NCBI RefSeq assembly: GCF_021728295.1
Contig: NZ_JAKJXE010000010.1
Span: forward strand, 1-64,000
Direction of reading: 5' to 3'
Origin: Pseudomonas petrae
GTDB taxonomy: Bacteria > Pseudomonadota > Gammaproteobacteria > Pseudomonadales > Pseudomonadaceae
Length of the DNA stretch: 64,000 nucleotides
Positions 49,402-57,653 of the stretch are shown here, in pieces; position 1 is the stretch's first letter, and each line of letters starts with the position of its first letter. A program made the position numbers and the translations under genes. The notes under the pieces are model-generated. The model searched no databases. It was given only the letters and a program-made list of their open reading frames with translations, and was not told where the DNA came from.

Positions 49402-50952
49402 ATGTCAGCGTCTGCTCAGGCCGCTGTTCTATCTGTCAGTGGTATTGGCAAAACCTACGCCCAACCCGTACTCGGTGACATCGACCTGACGCTGATGCGC
49501 GGGGAAGTGCTGGCCTTGACGGGCGAAAACGGCGCTGGCAAAAGCACGCTGTCGAAAATCATCGGCGGCCTGGTCACACCGACCACCGGCCAGATGCAAT
49601 TTCAGGGGCAACCCTACCAGCCTGCCAGTCGCACCCAGGCCGAAAAGCTCGGTGTGCGCATGGTCATGCAAGAACTCAATCTGCTGCCGACGCTGTCGGT
49701 CGCGGAAAACCTGTTTCTCGATAATCTGCCCAGCCGCGCCGGTTTCATCAATCGCCGCAAGCTGCGCGAAGATGCGATCAAGGCCATGGCCCAGGTCGGC
49801 CTCGAGGCCATCGACCCCGACACGCTGGTCAGCGAACTGGGCATCGGCCATCAGCAGATGGTCGAAATCGCGCGCAACCTGATCGGCGACTGCCACGTGC
49901 TGATCCTCGACGAGCCGACGGCGATGCTGACGGCGCGCGAGGTTGAAATGCTCTTCGAGCAGATCACTCGCCTGCAGGAACGTGGCGTTTCCATCATTTA
50001 TATCTCCCACCGCCTGGAAGAACTGGCCCGCGTAGCCCAGCGCATCGCTGTGCTGCGTGACGGCAAGCTGGTCTGCGTCGACTTCATGGCCAACTACAAC
50101 AGCGAGCAGCTGGTCACGTTGATGGTTGGCCGCGAACTGGGCGAGAAGATCGATCTGGGCGAGCGCAAGATCGGAGCAGTGGCACTGTCGGTCAAAGGTT
50201 TAAATCGCGCCGACAAGGTCCGCGACGTTTCCTTTGATGTCCGGGCCGGCGAAATCTTCGGGATCTCCGGGCTGATCGGCGCCGGGCGTACCGAGTTGCT
50301 GCGACTGATTTACGGCGCGGACGTGGCCGACAGCGGCAGCATCGAAGTGGGCAGCCCGCTGCGCAGCGTGCAGATCAAATCGCCAGTGGACGCCGTGGGT
50401 CATGGCATTGCCTTGATCACCGAAGACCGCAAAGGCGAGGGCCTGCTGCTTTCGCAATCGATCAGCGCCAACATCGCGCTGGGTAACATGGAAGCCATTT
50501 CCAGTGCCGGCGTGGTCAACGGCAATTCGGAGATCGCTCTGGCTCAACGCCAGGTGGGCGCCATGCGCATTCGCAGTTCCAGCCCCACGCAACTGGTGTC
50601 GGAACTGTCGGGCGGCAATCAGCAGAAGGTGGTGATCGGCCGCTGGCTGGAGCGCGATTGCCAGGTGATGTTGTTCGACGAGCCCACGCGCGGCATCGAC
50701 GTCGGCGCCAAGTTCGACATCTATGCGCTGCTGGGTGAACTGACCCGTCAGGGCAGGGCGCTGGTGGTGGTGTCCAGTGATCTGCGCGAGCTGATGCTGA
50801 TCTGCGACCGCATCGGCGTGCTGTCTGCCGGGCGCCTGATCGACACCTTCGAGCGCGACACCTGGACCCAGGACGAACTGCTTGCTGCTGCCTTCGCGGG
50901 CTATCAAAAACGTGACGCGCTGCTGTCTGAAGCCGCGCCCAGGATCGACTGA
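49402..50952 (+). CDS. rbsA: Ribose ABC transporter, ATPase (two nucleotide-binding domains)
   Basis: A 516-residue fused ATPase. The first domain has Walker A GENGAGKST, signature LGIGHQQMVEIARNL and Walker B VLILDEPTAML. The second has the degenerate GLIGAGRTELLR, typical of sugar importers, with signature LSGGNQQKVVIGRWL and MLFDEPTRGID. GGAG precedes the ATG at 49402. It overlaps rbsC by 1 nt (TGATG). Confidence 0.95.
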   Translation: MSASAQAAVLSVSGIGKTYAQPVLGDIDLTLMRGEVLALTGENGAGKSTLSKIIGGLVTPTTGQMQFQGQPYQPASRTQAEKLGVRMVMQELNLLPTLSVAENLFLDNLPSRAGFINRRKLREDAIKAMAQVGLEAIDPDTLVSELGIGHQQMVEIARNLIGDCHVLILDEPTAMLTAREVEMLFEQITRLQERGVSIIYISHRLEELARVAQRIAVLRDGKLVCVDFMANYNSEQLVTLMVGRELGEKIDLGERKIGAVALSVKGLNRADKVRDVSFDVRAGEIFGISGLIGAGRTELLRLIYGADVADSGSIEVGSPLRSVQIKSPVDAVGHGIALITEDRKGEGLLLSQSISANIALGNMEAISSAGVVNGNSEIALAQRQVGAMRIRSSSPTQLVSELSGGNQQKVVIGRWLERDCQVMLFDEPTRGIDVGAKFDIYALLGELTRQGRALVVVSSDLRELMLICDRIGVLSAGRLIDTFERDTWTQDELLAAAFAGYQKRDALLSEAAPRID

Positions 50953-51947
50953 TGAAAACTTCTACTACTCCTGCCGCGTTGCCGTCTCCGGGCAAACGCA
51001 GCGGCAACTACTTCGGCCTGGGCACTTATCTTGGGCTGGCAGGCGCATTGCTGGCGATGATCGTGTTGTTCTCGCTGCTCAGCGATCATTTCCTGTCGTA
51101 CGAAACCTTCAGCACCCTGGCCAACCAGATCCCTGACCTGATGGTGCTGGCGGTCGGCATGACGTTCATCCTGATCATCGGCGGCATCGACCTGTCGGTG
51201 GGTTCGGTGCTGGCGCTGGCTGCGTCGGCGGTCAGTGTCGCCATGCTCGGCTGGGGCTGGGGCGTATTTCCGTCGGCGTTGCTGGGCATCGCCTGCGCTA
51301 CAGCGGCCGGCACGCTGACCGGCTCGATCACCGTGGCATGGCGCATTCCCTCGTTCATCGTATCCCTCGGCGTGCTGGAAATGGCGCGGGGCGTGGCGTA
51401 TCAGCTGACCAACTCGCGCACCGCGTACATCGGTGACTCGTTCGCGTGGCTGTCCAATCCCTTCGCCTTTGGCATTTCACCGTCGTTCGTCATCGCGCTG
51501 ATCGTCATCTTCGCGGCCCAGGCCGTGCTGACGCGTACCGTGTTCGGGCGCTACCTGATCGGCATCGGCACCAACGAGGAAGCCGTGCGTCTGGCGGGCA
51601 TCAATCCCAAGCCGTACAAGATCCTGGTGTTCTCGCTGATGGGCCTGCTGGCGGGCGTTGCCGCGCTGTTCCAGATTTCACGCCTGGAAGCCGCTGACCC
51701 TAACGCCGGCTCGGGCCTTGAACTGCAAGTGATCGCGGCGGTGGTCATCGGTGGCACCAGTCTGATGGGTGGGCGGGGTTCGGTGATCAGCACCTTCTTC
51801 GGCGTGCTGATCATTTCGGTGCTGGCTGCAGGGCTGGCGCAGATCGGCGCAACCGAGCCGACCAAACGCATCATCACCGGCGCCGTGATTGTTGTCGCGG
51901 TGGTCCTCGATACCTACCGCAGCAATCGCGCGCGGCGGCGCGGCTGA
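50952..51947 (+). CDS. rbsC: Ribose ABC transporter, permease
   Basis: A 331-residue inner membrane permease with about eight helices. Family signatures are GMTFILIIGGIDLSVGSVLALAA, VAWRIPSFIVSLGVLEMARGVAYQLT and ISRLEAADPNAGSGLELQVIAAVVIGGTSLMGGRGS, followed by VVAVVLDTYRSNRARRRG. It starts one base inside the rbsA stop and ends just before rbsR. Confidence 0.94.
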   Translation: MKTSTTPAALPSPGKRSGNYFGLGTYLGLAGALLAMIVLFSLLSDHFLSYETFSTLANQIPDLMVLAVGMTFILIIGGIDLSVGSVLALAASAVSVAMLGWGWGVFPSALLGIACATAAGTLTGSITVAWRIPSFIVSLGVLEMARGVAYQLTNSRTAYIGDSFAWLSNPFAFGISPSFVIALIVIFAAQAVLTRTVFGRYLIGIGTNEEAVRLAGINPKPYKILVFSLMGLLAGVAALFQISRLEAADPNAGSGLELQVIAAVVIGGTSLMGGRGSVISTFFGVLIISVLAAGLAQIGATEPTKRIITGAVIVVAVVLDTYRSNRARRRG

Positions 51948-51948
51948 C

Positions 51949-52971
51949 ATGGCAACCATCAAGGATGTAGCGGCGATTGCCGGGATTTCCTACACCACGG
52001 TGTCTCATGTCCTTAACCGCACCCGACCGGTCAGCGAACAAGTGCGCAAGAAGGTCGAGGCCGCCATCGTCCAGCTGGACTACGTGCCCAGCGCCGTTGC
52101 GCGGTCGCTCAAGGCCAAGGCCACGGCGACCATCGGCCTGTTGATTCCCAACGGCATCAACCCGTACTTCGCCGAACTGGCCCGGGGCATCGAGGATTAC
52201 TGCGAGCGTAACGGCTTCTGCGTGATCCTCTGCAATTCCGATGACAACCCCGACAAGCAGCGCAGCTACCTGCGCGTGCTCCTGGAAAAACGCGTCGATG
52301 GCCTGATCGTTTCGTCGGTGGGCGGCGGTGACAGCCTTGTCGAGGGTTTGTCCGCGGTCCGCACGCCGATGGTCATCGTCGACCGCGACCTGGACGGCGT
52401 AACGGCTGATCTGGTGCGCATCGACCATGAGCTGGGCGCGTATCTGGCGACGTCGCATCTGCTGTCCCTCGGCCACCGGCACATCGCCTGTATTTGCGGC
52501 CCGGCGCAGACCAGCGTGGCGAAAATGCGTCTGGCGGGGTATCACCGGGCCATGCAGGAAGCCTCGGTCGACGTGCCGGAAAGCTGGGTGGTGGAGAGCG
52601 ATTTCACCGGCCCCAGTGGCTATCTCGCTACGGTGAAACTGCTGGAGCGGGATCCGCCCACGGCGATTTTTGCGGCCAACGACATGGTCGGCATCGGCGT
52701 GTTGCGCGCTGCTGCCGAGCGTAACGTGCGGGTCCCGGCGGACTTGTCGGTCATCGGCTTCGACGACATCCAGATGAGCCAATACGTCTACCCGGCCCTC
52801 ACCACCGTCGGCCAATCCATTCTGCAACTGGGCGAGCGCGCTGCCGAAGTGCTGTTGCGACGGATCTCGGCGCGGGGCGAAACCCCTGTCGAACACCTGA
52901 TCGTTGCGCCGAGCATCGTGCTGCGCGAATCCACCGCGCCTCCACCCCAGGCTTTCACCCAGCTTCGTTGA
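51949..52971 (+). CDS. rbsR: LacI-family repressor of the ribose operon
   Basis: A 340-residue LacI-family regulator. The N-terminal HTH is MATIKDVAAIAGISYTTVSHVLNRTRPVSEQVRKKVEAAI, followed by the sugar-binding domain TIGLLIPNGINPYFAELARGIEDY and the effector region VIGFDDIQMSQYVYPALTTV. Its operator is likely the palindrome at 48269. The start at 51949 is just after the rbsC stop. Confidence 0.93.
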   Translation: MATIKDVAAIAGISYTTVSHVLNRTRPVSEQVRKKVEAAIVQLDYVPSAVARSLKAKATATIGLLIPNGINPYFAELARGIEDYCERNGFCVILCNSDDNPDKQRSYLRVLLEKRVDGLIVSSVGGGDSLVEGLSAVRTPMVIVDRDLDGVTADLVRIDHELGAYLATSHLLSLGHRHIACICGPAQTSVAKMRLAGYHRAMQEASVDVPESWVVESDFTGPSGYLATVKLLERDPPTAIFAANDMVGIGVLRAAAERNVRVPADLSVIGFDDIQMSQYVYPALTTVGQSILQLGERAAEVLLRRISARGETPVEHLIVAPSIVLRESTAPPPQAFTQLR

Positions 52972-52990
52972 ACCGGGCGCTTTGCCCGGT
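52972..52990 (+). other. Intercistronic hairpin between rbsR and rbsK
   Basis: ACCGGGC / GCCCGGT with a 5-nt loop directly after the rbsR stop. No T tract; probably mRNA stabilising or partial termination. It is followed by two tandem copies of AGTGTTCTGAA. Confidence 0.4.
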
Positions 52991-53031
52991 CTAAAACAGT
53001 GTTCTGAAAAGTGTTCTGAAGAGTAGACGTC

Positions 53032-53976
53032 ATGCAAGCAAAAGTAGTGATAGTGGGCAGCCTGAACATGGACCTGGTGACGCGCGCGCCGCGTTTGCCG
53101 CGTGCCGGAGAAACCCTGGCGGGGCAGTCGTTCGTCACCGTGCCGGGCGGCAAGGGCGCCAATCAGGCCGTGGCGGCGGCACGACTGGGCGCCAGTGTCG
53201 CCATGATCGGCTGTGTGGGCGATGACGCCTATGGCGAACAACTTCGCGCCGCGCTGCTTGCCGAAGGCATCGATTGTCAGGCAGTGACCCGCATCAGCGG
53301 CGAGTCCACCGGCGTCGCGCTGATCATCGTCGATGACAGCAGCCAGAACGCCATCGTCATCGTGGCCGGCGGCAACGGCCACGTCACTGCGTCCGTGGTG
53401 GAAGGCTTCGACGCTTTGCTGTCCCAGGCAGACGTCATCATCTGCCAGCTCGAAGTGCCACTGGACACCGTCGGCCATGTCCTCAAGCGCGGCCACGAAC
53501 TGGGCAAGACCGTGATCCTCAACCCGGCGCCGGCCAGTGGCCCGCTGCCTGCCGAATGGTTCGCCTGGATCGATTACCTGATCCCTAACGAAAGCGAGGC
53601 AACCGCACTGACCGGTCTGCCGGTAGACAGCACCGCCAGTGCAGACGCCGCCGCCTCGGCATTGCTTGCCGCCGGCGTCAGCAAAGTGATTGTGACGCTG
53701 GGCGAGCAGGGCGCCTTGTTCGCCAGCCCGTCGCGCTCCGAGCACTTCCCGGCGCCCAAGGTCCAGCCCGTTGACACCACGGCGGCGGGCGATACCTTCG
53801 TCGGCGGCTTCGCGGCGGCGCTGGCCGACGGCAAATCCGAATCCGACGCCATTCGCTTCGGTCAGGTCGCCGCGGCGCTGTCCGTGACCCGTTCCGGCGC
53901 GCAGCCTTCCATTCCTACGTTTGCCGAGGTTCAGGCCTCTGCTGCTCATTCCGCCGCACACGGGCATCAATCATGA
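53032..53976 (+). CDS. rbsK: Ribokinase
   Basis: A 314-residue PfkB-family kinase making ribose-5-phosphate from ribose and ATP. Motifs: VVIVGSLNMDLVTRAPRLPRAGETLAGQSFVTVPGGKGANQAVAAARLGA, LNPAPASGPLP, and the C-terminal VDTTAAGDTFVGGFAAALADG with the catalytic Asp. It overlaps rbsD by 4 nt. Confidence 0.95.
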   Translation: MQAKVVIVGSLNMDLVTRAPRLPRAGETLAGQSFVTVPGGKGANQAVAAARLGASVAMIGCVGDDAYGEQLRAALLAEGIDCQAVTRISGESTGVALIIVDDSSQNAIVIVAGGNGHVTASVVEGFDALLSQADVIICQLEVPLDTVGHVLKRGHELGKTVILNPAPASGPLPAEWFAWIDYLIPNESEATALTGLPVDSTASADAAASALLAAGVSKVIVTLGEQGALFASPSRSEHFPAPKVQPVDTTAAGDTFVGGFAAALADGKSESDAIRFGQVAAALSVTRSGAQPSIPTFAEVQASAAHSAAHGHQS

Positions 53977-54377
53977 AAAAAACACCCTTGCTCAACATCG
54001 CCTTGTCCCGCGCCATCGCGTCTCTCGGCCACGGCGACATCCTGATGATCGTCGATGCGGGCATGCCCGTGCCGGCCGGCGTCGAACTGATCGATCTGGC
54101 GCTGACCCACGGGGTGCCCGATTTCCTCAGCGTGCTGAATGTGGTGCTGACTGAAATGCAGGTCGAGAGTCATGTCCTCGCCGAAGAGATGCTGTCGAAA
54201 CAGCCGCCAGCCCTGGCTGCGGTCACGGCCTTGCATGCCTCGGGCGGGCTGGGCGAGCAGCGTCTGGTGAGTCACGACGCGCTGAAACACCTCAGCCGTG
54301 GCGCTCGGGCTATCATCCGAACCGGCGAATGCCAGCCGTACACCAACATCGCGTTGGTGGCGGGTGTGGTTTTTTAA
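53973..54377 (+). CDS. rbsD: D-ribose pyranase
   Basis: A 134-residue mutarotase converting beta-pyranose ribose to the furanose that ribokinase uses. The N-terminus MKKTPLLNIALSRAIASLGHGDILMIVDAGMPVP carries the catalytic His20, and IRTGECQPYTNIALVAGVVF is the conserved end. It is the sixth gene of the operon and starts inside the rbsK stop. Confidence 0.94.
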   Translation: MKKTPLLNIALSRAIASLGHGDILMIVDAGMPVPAGVELIDLALTHGVPDFLSVLNVVLTEMQVESHVLAEEMLSKQPPALAAVTALHASGGLGEQRLVSHDALKHLSRGARAIIRTGECQPYTNIALVAGVVF

Positions 54378-54419
54378 CGCCCATCTTTCAGATTCAACAT
54401 CCAGGAACAAGGAGTTCCC

Positions 54420-55448
54420 ATGAAGACCCATCGTCAATTTTTCTCCGGACTGATCAGGAGTGCCGCGCTGTTGGCCATTTTATCTGCCACGTCGGTGCAT
54501 GCCGCCGAGAAGCGCGACGTGATCATCGACACCGACCCGGGCGCCGACGACGTTGTCGCGTTGCTTTTGGCGCTGGCGTCGCCGCAAGAACTTAACGTTC
54601 TGGCGATCACCACCGTGGCCGGTAATGTGCGTATCGACAAGACCTCGCGCAATGCCCGGCTGGCACGGGAATGGGCCGGTCGCGAAGAGGTGCCGGTTTA
54701 CGCCGGTGCTGGCCGGCCGCTGGTGCGCACGCCGATCTACGCCGAGAACATCCACGGGAAGGAAGGCCTGCCAGGCGTAGAAGTGCACGAGCCGAAGAAG
54801 CCGTTGGCTGAAGGCAATGCCGTGCAATACCTGGTTGACACCTTGCAGAAGGCCGCGCCCCACAGCGTCACCATCGCCATGCTCGGGCCGCAGACCAACC
54901 TGGCGCTCGCGCTGATTGAGGCGCCGAACATCACGCAGGGCATCAAGGAAGTCGTGGTCATGGGCGGTGCCCACTTCAACGGCGGCAACATCACCCCGGT
55001 GGCCGAGTTCAACATTTACGCCGACCCCGACGCCGCGAAGGTAGTGCTGGCCAGCGGTGTGAAGCTCACCTACGTGCCGCTGGACGTTACCCACAAAATC
55101 CTCACCAGCGAAGCGCGCCTCAAGCAGATTGATGGCCTGAACAATCAGGCCGGCAAGTTGGTCAGCGGCATCCTCAACGAGTACGTCAAGGCTGACATGG
55201 TCCATTACGGCCTGCCCGGCGGGCCGGTACATGATGCGAGCGTAATTGCCTGGCTGATCAAGCCGGAGCTGTTCAGCGGCAGGCAGGTCAATCTGGTGAT
55301 CGACAACCGAGAAGGTGTTACTCACGGCCAGACCATTGCCGACTGGTACGACACCCTCGCTCAGGACAAAAATGTGTTCTGGGTCGAAAACGGCGATGCT
55401 CAGGGCTTTTTTGACCTGTTGACTCAGCGCCTGGGTCTTTTGAAGTAA
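54420..55448 (+). CDS. Exported nucleoside hydrolase
   Basis: A 342-residue ribonucleoside hydrolase of the IunH family with a signal peptide (LLAILSATSVHA). The calcium-binding Asp cluster is IDTDPGADDVVALLLAL, with VVMGGAHFNGGNITPVAEFNIYADPDAA and VHDASVIAW further on. Acting in the periplasm, it would release ribose and base from nucleosides, feeding rbsBAC. AAGGAG precedes the ATG, 42 nt after rbsD, so it belongs to the operon. Confidence 0.9.
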   Translation: MKTHRQFFSGLIRSAALLAILSATSVHAAEKRDVIIDTDPGADDVVALLLALASPQELNVLAITTVAGNVRIDKTSRNARLAREWAGREEVPVYAGAGRPLVRTPIYAENIHGKEGLPGVEVHEPKKPLAEGNAVQYLVDTLQKAAPHSVTIAMLGPQTNLALALIEAPNITQGIKEVVVMGGAHFNGGNITPVAEFNIYADPDAAKVVLASGVKLTYVPLDVTHKILTSEARLKQIDGLNNQAGKLVSGILNEYVKADMVHYGLPGGPVHDASVIAWLIKPELFSGRQVNLVIDNREGVTHGQTIADWYDTLAQDKNVFWVENGDAQGFFDLLTQRLGLLK

Positions 55449-55499
55449 CAACAGTGCTGCGCTGCGTGGCCTCCCGCTGCGCAGTGCAAAGCAGCGAGA

Positions 55500-55814
55500 A
55501 TGAAAACCGTGTCTATCGATCTCAATAATCCCGATTCCTTCACCCACGACGCTGTCCGGCAAATGATCGCGGCTGCACGGGACGGTGCGCACAACCAGCT
55601 GCGCGTCGGACGCGACGGCCGTGCGTGGATCTCCAGCGACGCGGTGGGCGGCGTGGACATCGGCGGACTGCTGTTTCGCCTGGAAACCTGGGCTGCCGGG
55701 TCGGGGTGCGTCGGCCCGGTGGCGGCCAGCGATGCCGTGTGGGTCACGCAGATCTACAACGCCCTTCGCGACAACTGGGCCAGCCCCACGACCGATTACG
55801 TCGACGTCTATTGA
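55500..55814 (+). CDS. Small cytosolic protein of unknown function
   Basis: A 104-residue protein: MKTVSIDLNNPDSFTHDAVRQMIAAARDGAHNQLRVGRDGRAWISSDAVGGVDIGGLLFRLETWAAGSGCVG, ending DYVDVY. No family recognised and no signal peptide. It follows the ribose operon by 51 nt and may be read with it, but no function links them. Confidence 0.6.
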   Translation: MKTVSIDLNNPDSFTHDAVRQMIAAARDGAHNQLRVGRDGRAWISSDAVGGVDIGGLLFRLETWAAGSGCVGPVAASDAVWVTQIYNALRDNWASPTTDYVDVY

Positions 55815-56020
55815 GTCGCGCCCGCCTGTTCGGCGCGTCCTGCGGGCGCGGCTTTAACGTTTTGTCACGATTTGAATGCGCCGGGCAGGCGACGTCTGGG
55901 GCAGACTCCTGCGCTGTCTTCAACAGCCCGCGTGTCCATGCCCTGGCCCGGACACGGCGAAACGAAGCCGCTGGACCGCTGTCGCAGAGGTTCTGCTTTA
56001 GATAAATGTTAGGAGGTTGT

Positions 56021-56359
56021 ATGCCCTGGAAATACGCATCATCGGGTCTGGTGCTCGCCGCAGCGCTGCTGGCCGGTTGCAGCAGCACGTCGGAGTCTAC
56101 GAGTCAGCCTGAGGAGAGCGTTGCCAGTTCCCCGGCCAGTTCCGCTGGTGGTTATGCTCGTTGTGATGCGGCAGCGGTGCAGTTCGCCGTCGGCAAGCCG
56201 GCGTCAGCGGCATTGCTGGATCAGGCGAAGGCCAAGGCCGGCGCGCAGACAGCCAGAGTGCTCGGGCCCTACGACATCGTGACGCTGGAATACCGCTCGG
56301 ATCGTCTGAACCTCAACACCGATGATTCGGGCACGGTGAACCGCGTCAATTGCGGATAG
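56021..56359 (+). CDS. I78-family peptidase inhibitor lipoprotein
   Basis: A 112-residue lipoprotein: signal ASSGLVLAAALLAGC with lipobox LAGC. A Ser/Pro-rich linker is followed by the I78-type inhibitor pattern RCDAAAVQFAVGKPASAALLDQAKAKAGAQTARVLGPYDIVTLEYRSDRLNLNTDDSGTVNRVNCG, ending in conserved Cys. It would inhibit serine proteases in the periplasm or on the membrane. TAGGAGG precedes the ATG at 56021. Confidence 0.85.
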   Translation: MPWKYASSGLVLAAALLAGCSSTSESTSQPEESVASSPASSAGGYARCDAAAVQFAVGKPASAALLDQAKAKAGAQTARVLGPYDIVTLEYRSDRLNLNTDDSGTVNRVNCG

Positions 56360-56387
56360 CGTCACCGCAAACTGAAATCGCAGGCAT

Positions 56388-56417
56388 AAAAAAACCCCGT
56401 CAGTGACGGGGTTTTTT
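56388..56417. terminator. Bidirectional terminator between the I78 and cold-shock genes
   Basis: AAAAAACCCCGTCA / TGACGGGGTTTTTT with a near-zero loop, flanked by A and T tracts. It serves the convergent ends of both genes. Confidence 0.9.
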
Positions 56418-56430
56418 CAGATCGCTGGGA

Positions 56431-56643
56431 TTACTCCGCGCGAACCTGAGCAGCTTGCATGCCCTTTTGGCCTTTCTCAGCCACGAAGGAAACAGTCTGG
56501 CCTTCTTTCAAGCTTTTGAAACCGTCGGATTCAATGGCTTTGAAATGTACAAAAAGGTCGTCGCCGCCACCCTGTGGGGTGATGAAGCCGAAGCCTTTTT
56601 CATCGTTGAACCATTTTACGGTGCCGGATTGGCGATTAGACAT
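56431..56643 (-). CDS. Cold-shock protein, CspA family
   Basis: A 70-residue single-strand nucleic-acid-binding protein. RNP1 is KGFGFITP and RNP2 is DLFVHFKAI; the start is SGTVKWFNDE. It acts as an RNA chaperone. The 297 nt upstream (56644-56940), its probable 5' untranslated region, are AT-rich with no other gene seen. Confidence 0.94.
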   Translation of the reverse strand: MSNRQSGTVKWFNDEKGFGFITPQGGGDDLFVHFKAIESDGFKSLKEGQTVSFVAEKGQKGMQAAQVRAE

Positions 56644-56940
56644 GGTGTATCTCCAGGAACATAATTTTCAGTAGTGCTGTGTTGCTCAGGCCAACTGGGC
56701 ACACGAGCGCTATCATAGTCGAATTGTGTGAATGCTGGACTTTTTCGATTAGAACTTTGCGTCAGCATCTTCGATATAACGCTCCAAATGGGCTCTTCAG
56801 GCCTGTTCAGCCTCACTGGCGCGTTTGGCGGCGAACCCGTTCATCAGCCCTGAAACCCGCTGAATTCGCGGGCTTCAGGGTGTTAGTCGATACTCATTTC
56901 TTTACACCCCGGTCCGGGATATCAAGGAAATGTAAATTTT

Positions 56941-57255
56941 TTATTTTTTGCCATTCAGGCAGTTTTTGCTCACTGCAGCCTGCAGGCGAGAGGTCATATC
57001 GGTACTGGGAGGCGTCGTTTTGTCATTCAGCGACGCGATCTCCTTGTCCGAGAAGTTCTGGTTGATCTGCTGAGCGCCGCACTCGCAGTGCGCTTTGACT
57101 GTGCTGGCGTCCATCGATGGATTGCTCTGGGTGGCTGCGGTGGTGCATTCGTTCATGTAGCTGGTCTTGGTTTTCGCATCCATCGCGGCATGAGCGCTGA
57201 GGGGCAGGGTCAGGGCCAGCGGGGCGAGAAGGGCGGCAACGCGTAGAAGCTTCAT
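56941..57255 (-). CDS. Exported small cysteine-containing protein
   Basis: A 104-residue protein with signal peptide MKLLRVAALLAPLALTLPLSAHA. The mature part has four cysteines (ECTT, HCECG, NCLNG), likely forming disulphides, and helices such as SDKEIASLNDK. No family recognised. AAAGGAA lies upstream of the ATG. It is divergent from thrS. Confidence 0.7.
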   Translation of the reverse strand: MKLLRVAALLAPLALTLPLSAHAAMDAKTKTSYMNECTTAATQSNPSMDASTVKAHCECGAQQINQNFSDKEIASLNDKTTPPSTDMTSRLQAAVSKNCLNGKK

Positions 57256-57613
57256 GGTGGATTCCTTTTTGTCGATTTTGTCGCTGTGCCGACGAGACGT
57301 CAGGCCAGAACGTGTGGTACCGATAATCTGAGGTCTTCGACGCGCACCAGTTCCGTGGACCTGACAACGCGCGGCCAGGCTGCTGCCTGTCGTAAGCCGC
57401 CAACCACCGTTTAGCTGACCCTGCCGTAACGCTGTGATAGCATGCGCGCCTGCAGATTAGCGCGCGTTTCGCGGGGCCCCGTTGCCCTGCTGCAAGTTCT
57501 GTCGATTTCGTAAGTTCCAGTCACTCTGGTTCGGTCTTCAGGTTGGCCTTCGGGCTCCTGCCACTGTGAGGCAGGCATACCACCGAATCGCGTACTGGCT
57601 CTATCCCACCCAC

Positions 57614-57634
57614 GTGACCTTTGGTAGGGGTCAC
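57614..57634 (+). other. Inverted repeat in the thrS leader
   Basis: GTGACC / GGTCAC with a 9-nt loop ends 19 nt before the thrS ATG and just ahead of its ribosome site. In E. coli thrS is controlled by its own synthetase binding the leader, so a structured leader here is noteworthy; the match is not established. The rest of the 398-nt gap upstream shows no gene. Confidence 0.4.
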
Positions 57635-57653
57635 CACTAGGAGAGGAGGCGCC

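Noticed and set aside
51874..53970. A 698-codon open frame on the minus strand across rbsR/rbsK
   Set aside because: It is antisense to two clear genes, has no ribosome site, and its composition is the mirror of GC-rich codon use.
57256..57653. T-box riboswitch ahead of thrS
   Set aside because: No T-box sequence or antiterminator fold is visible; only a short inverted repeat near the start.
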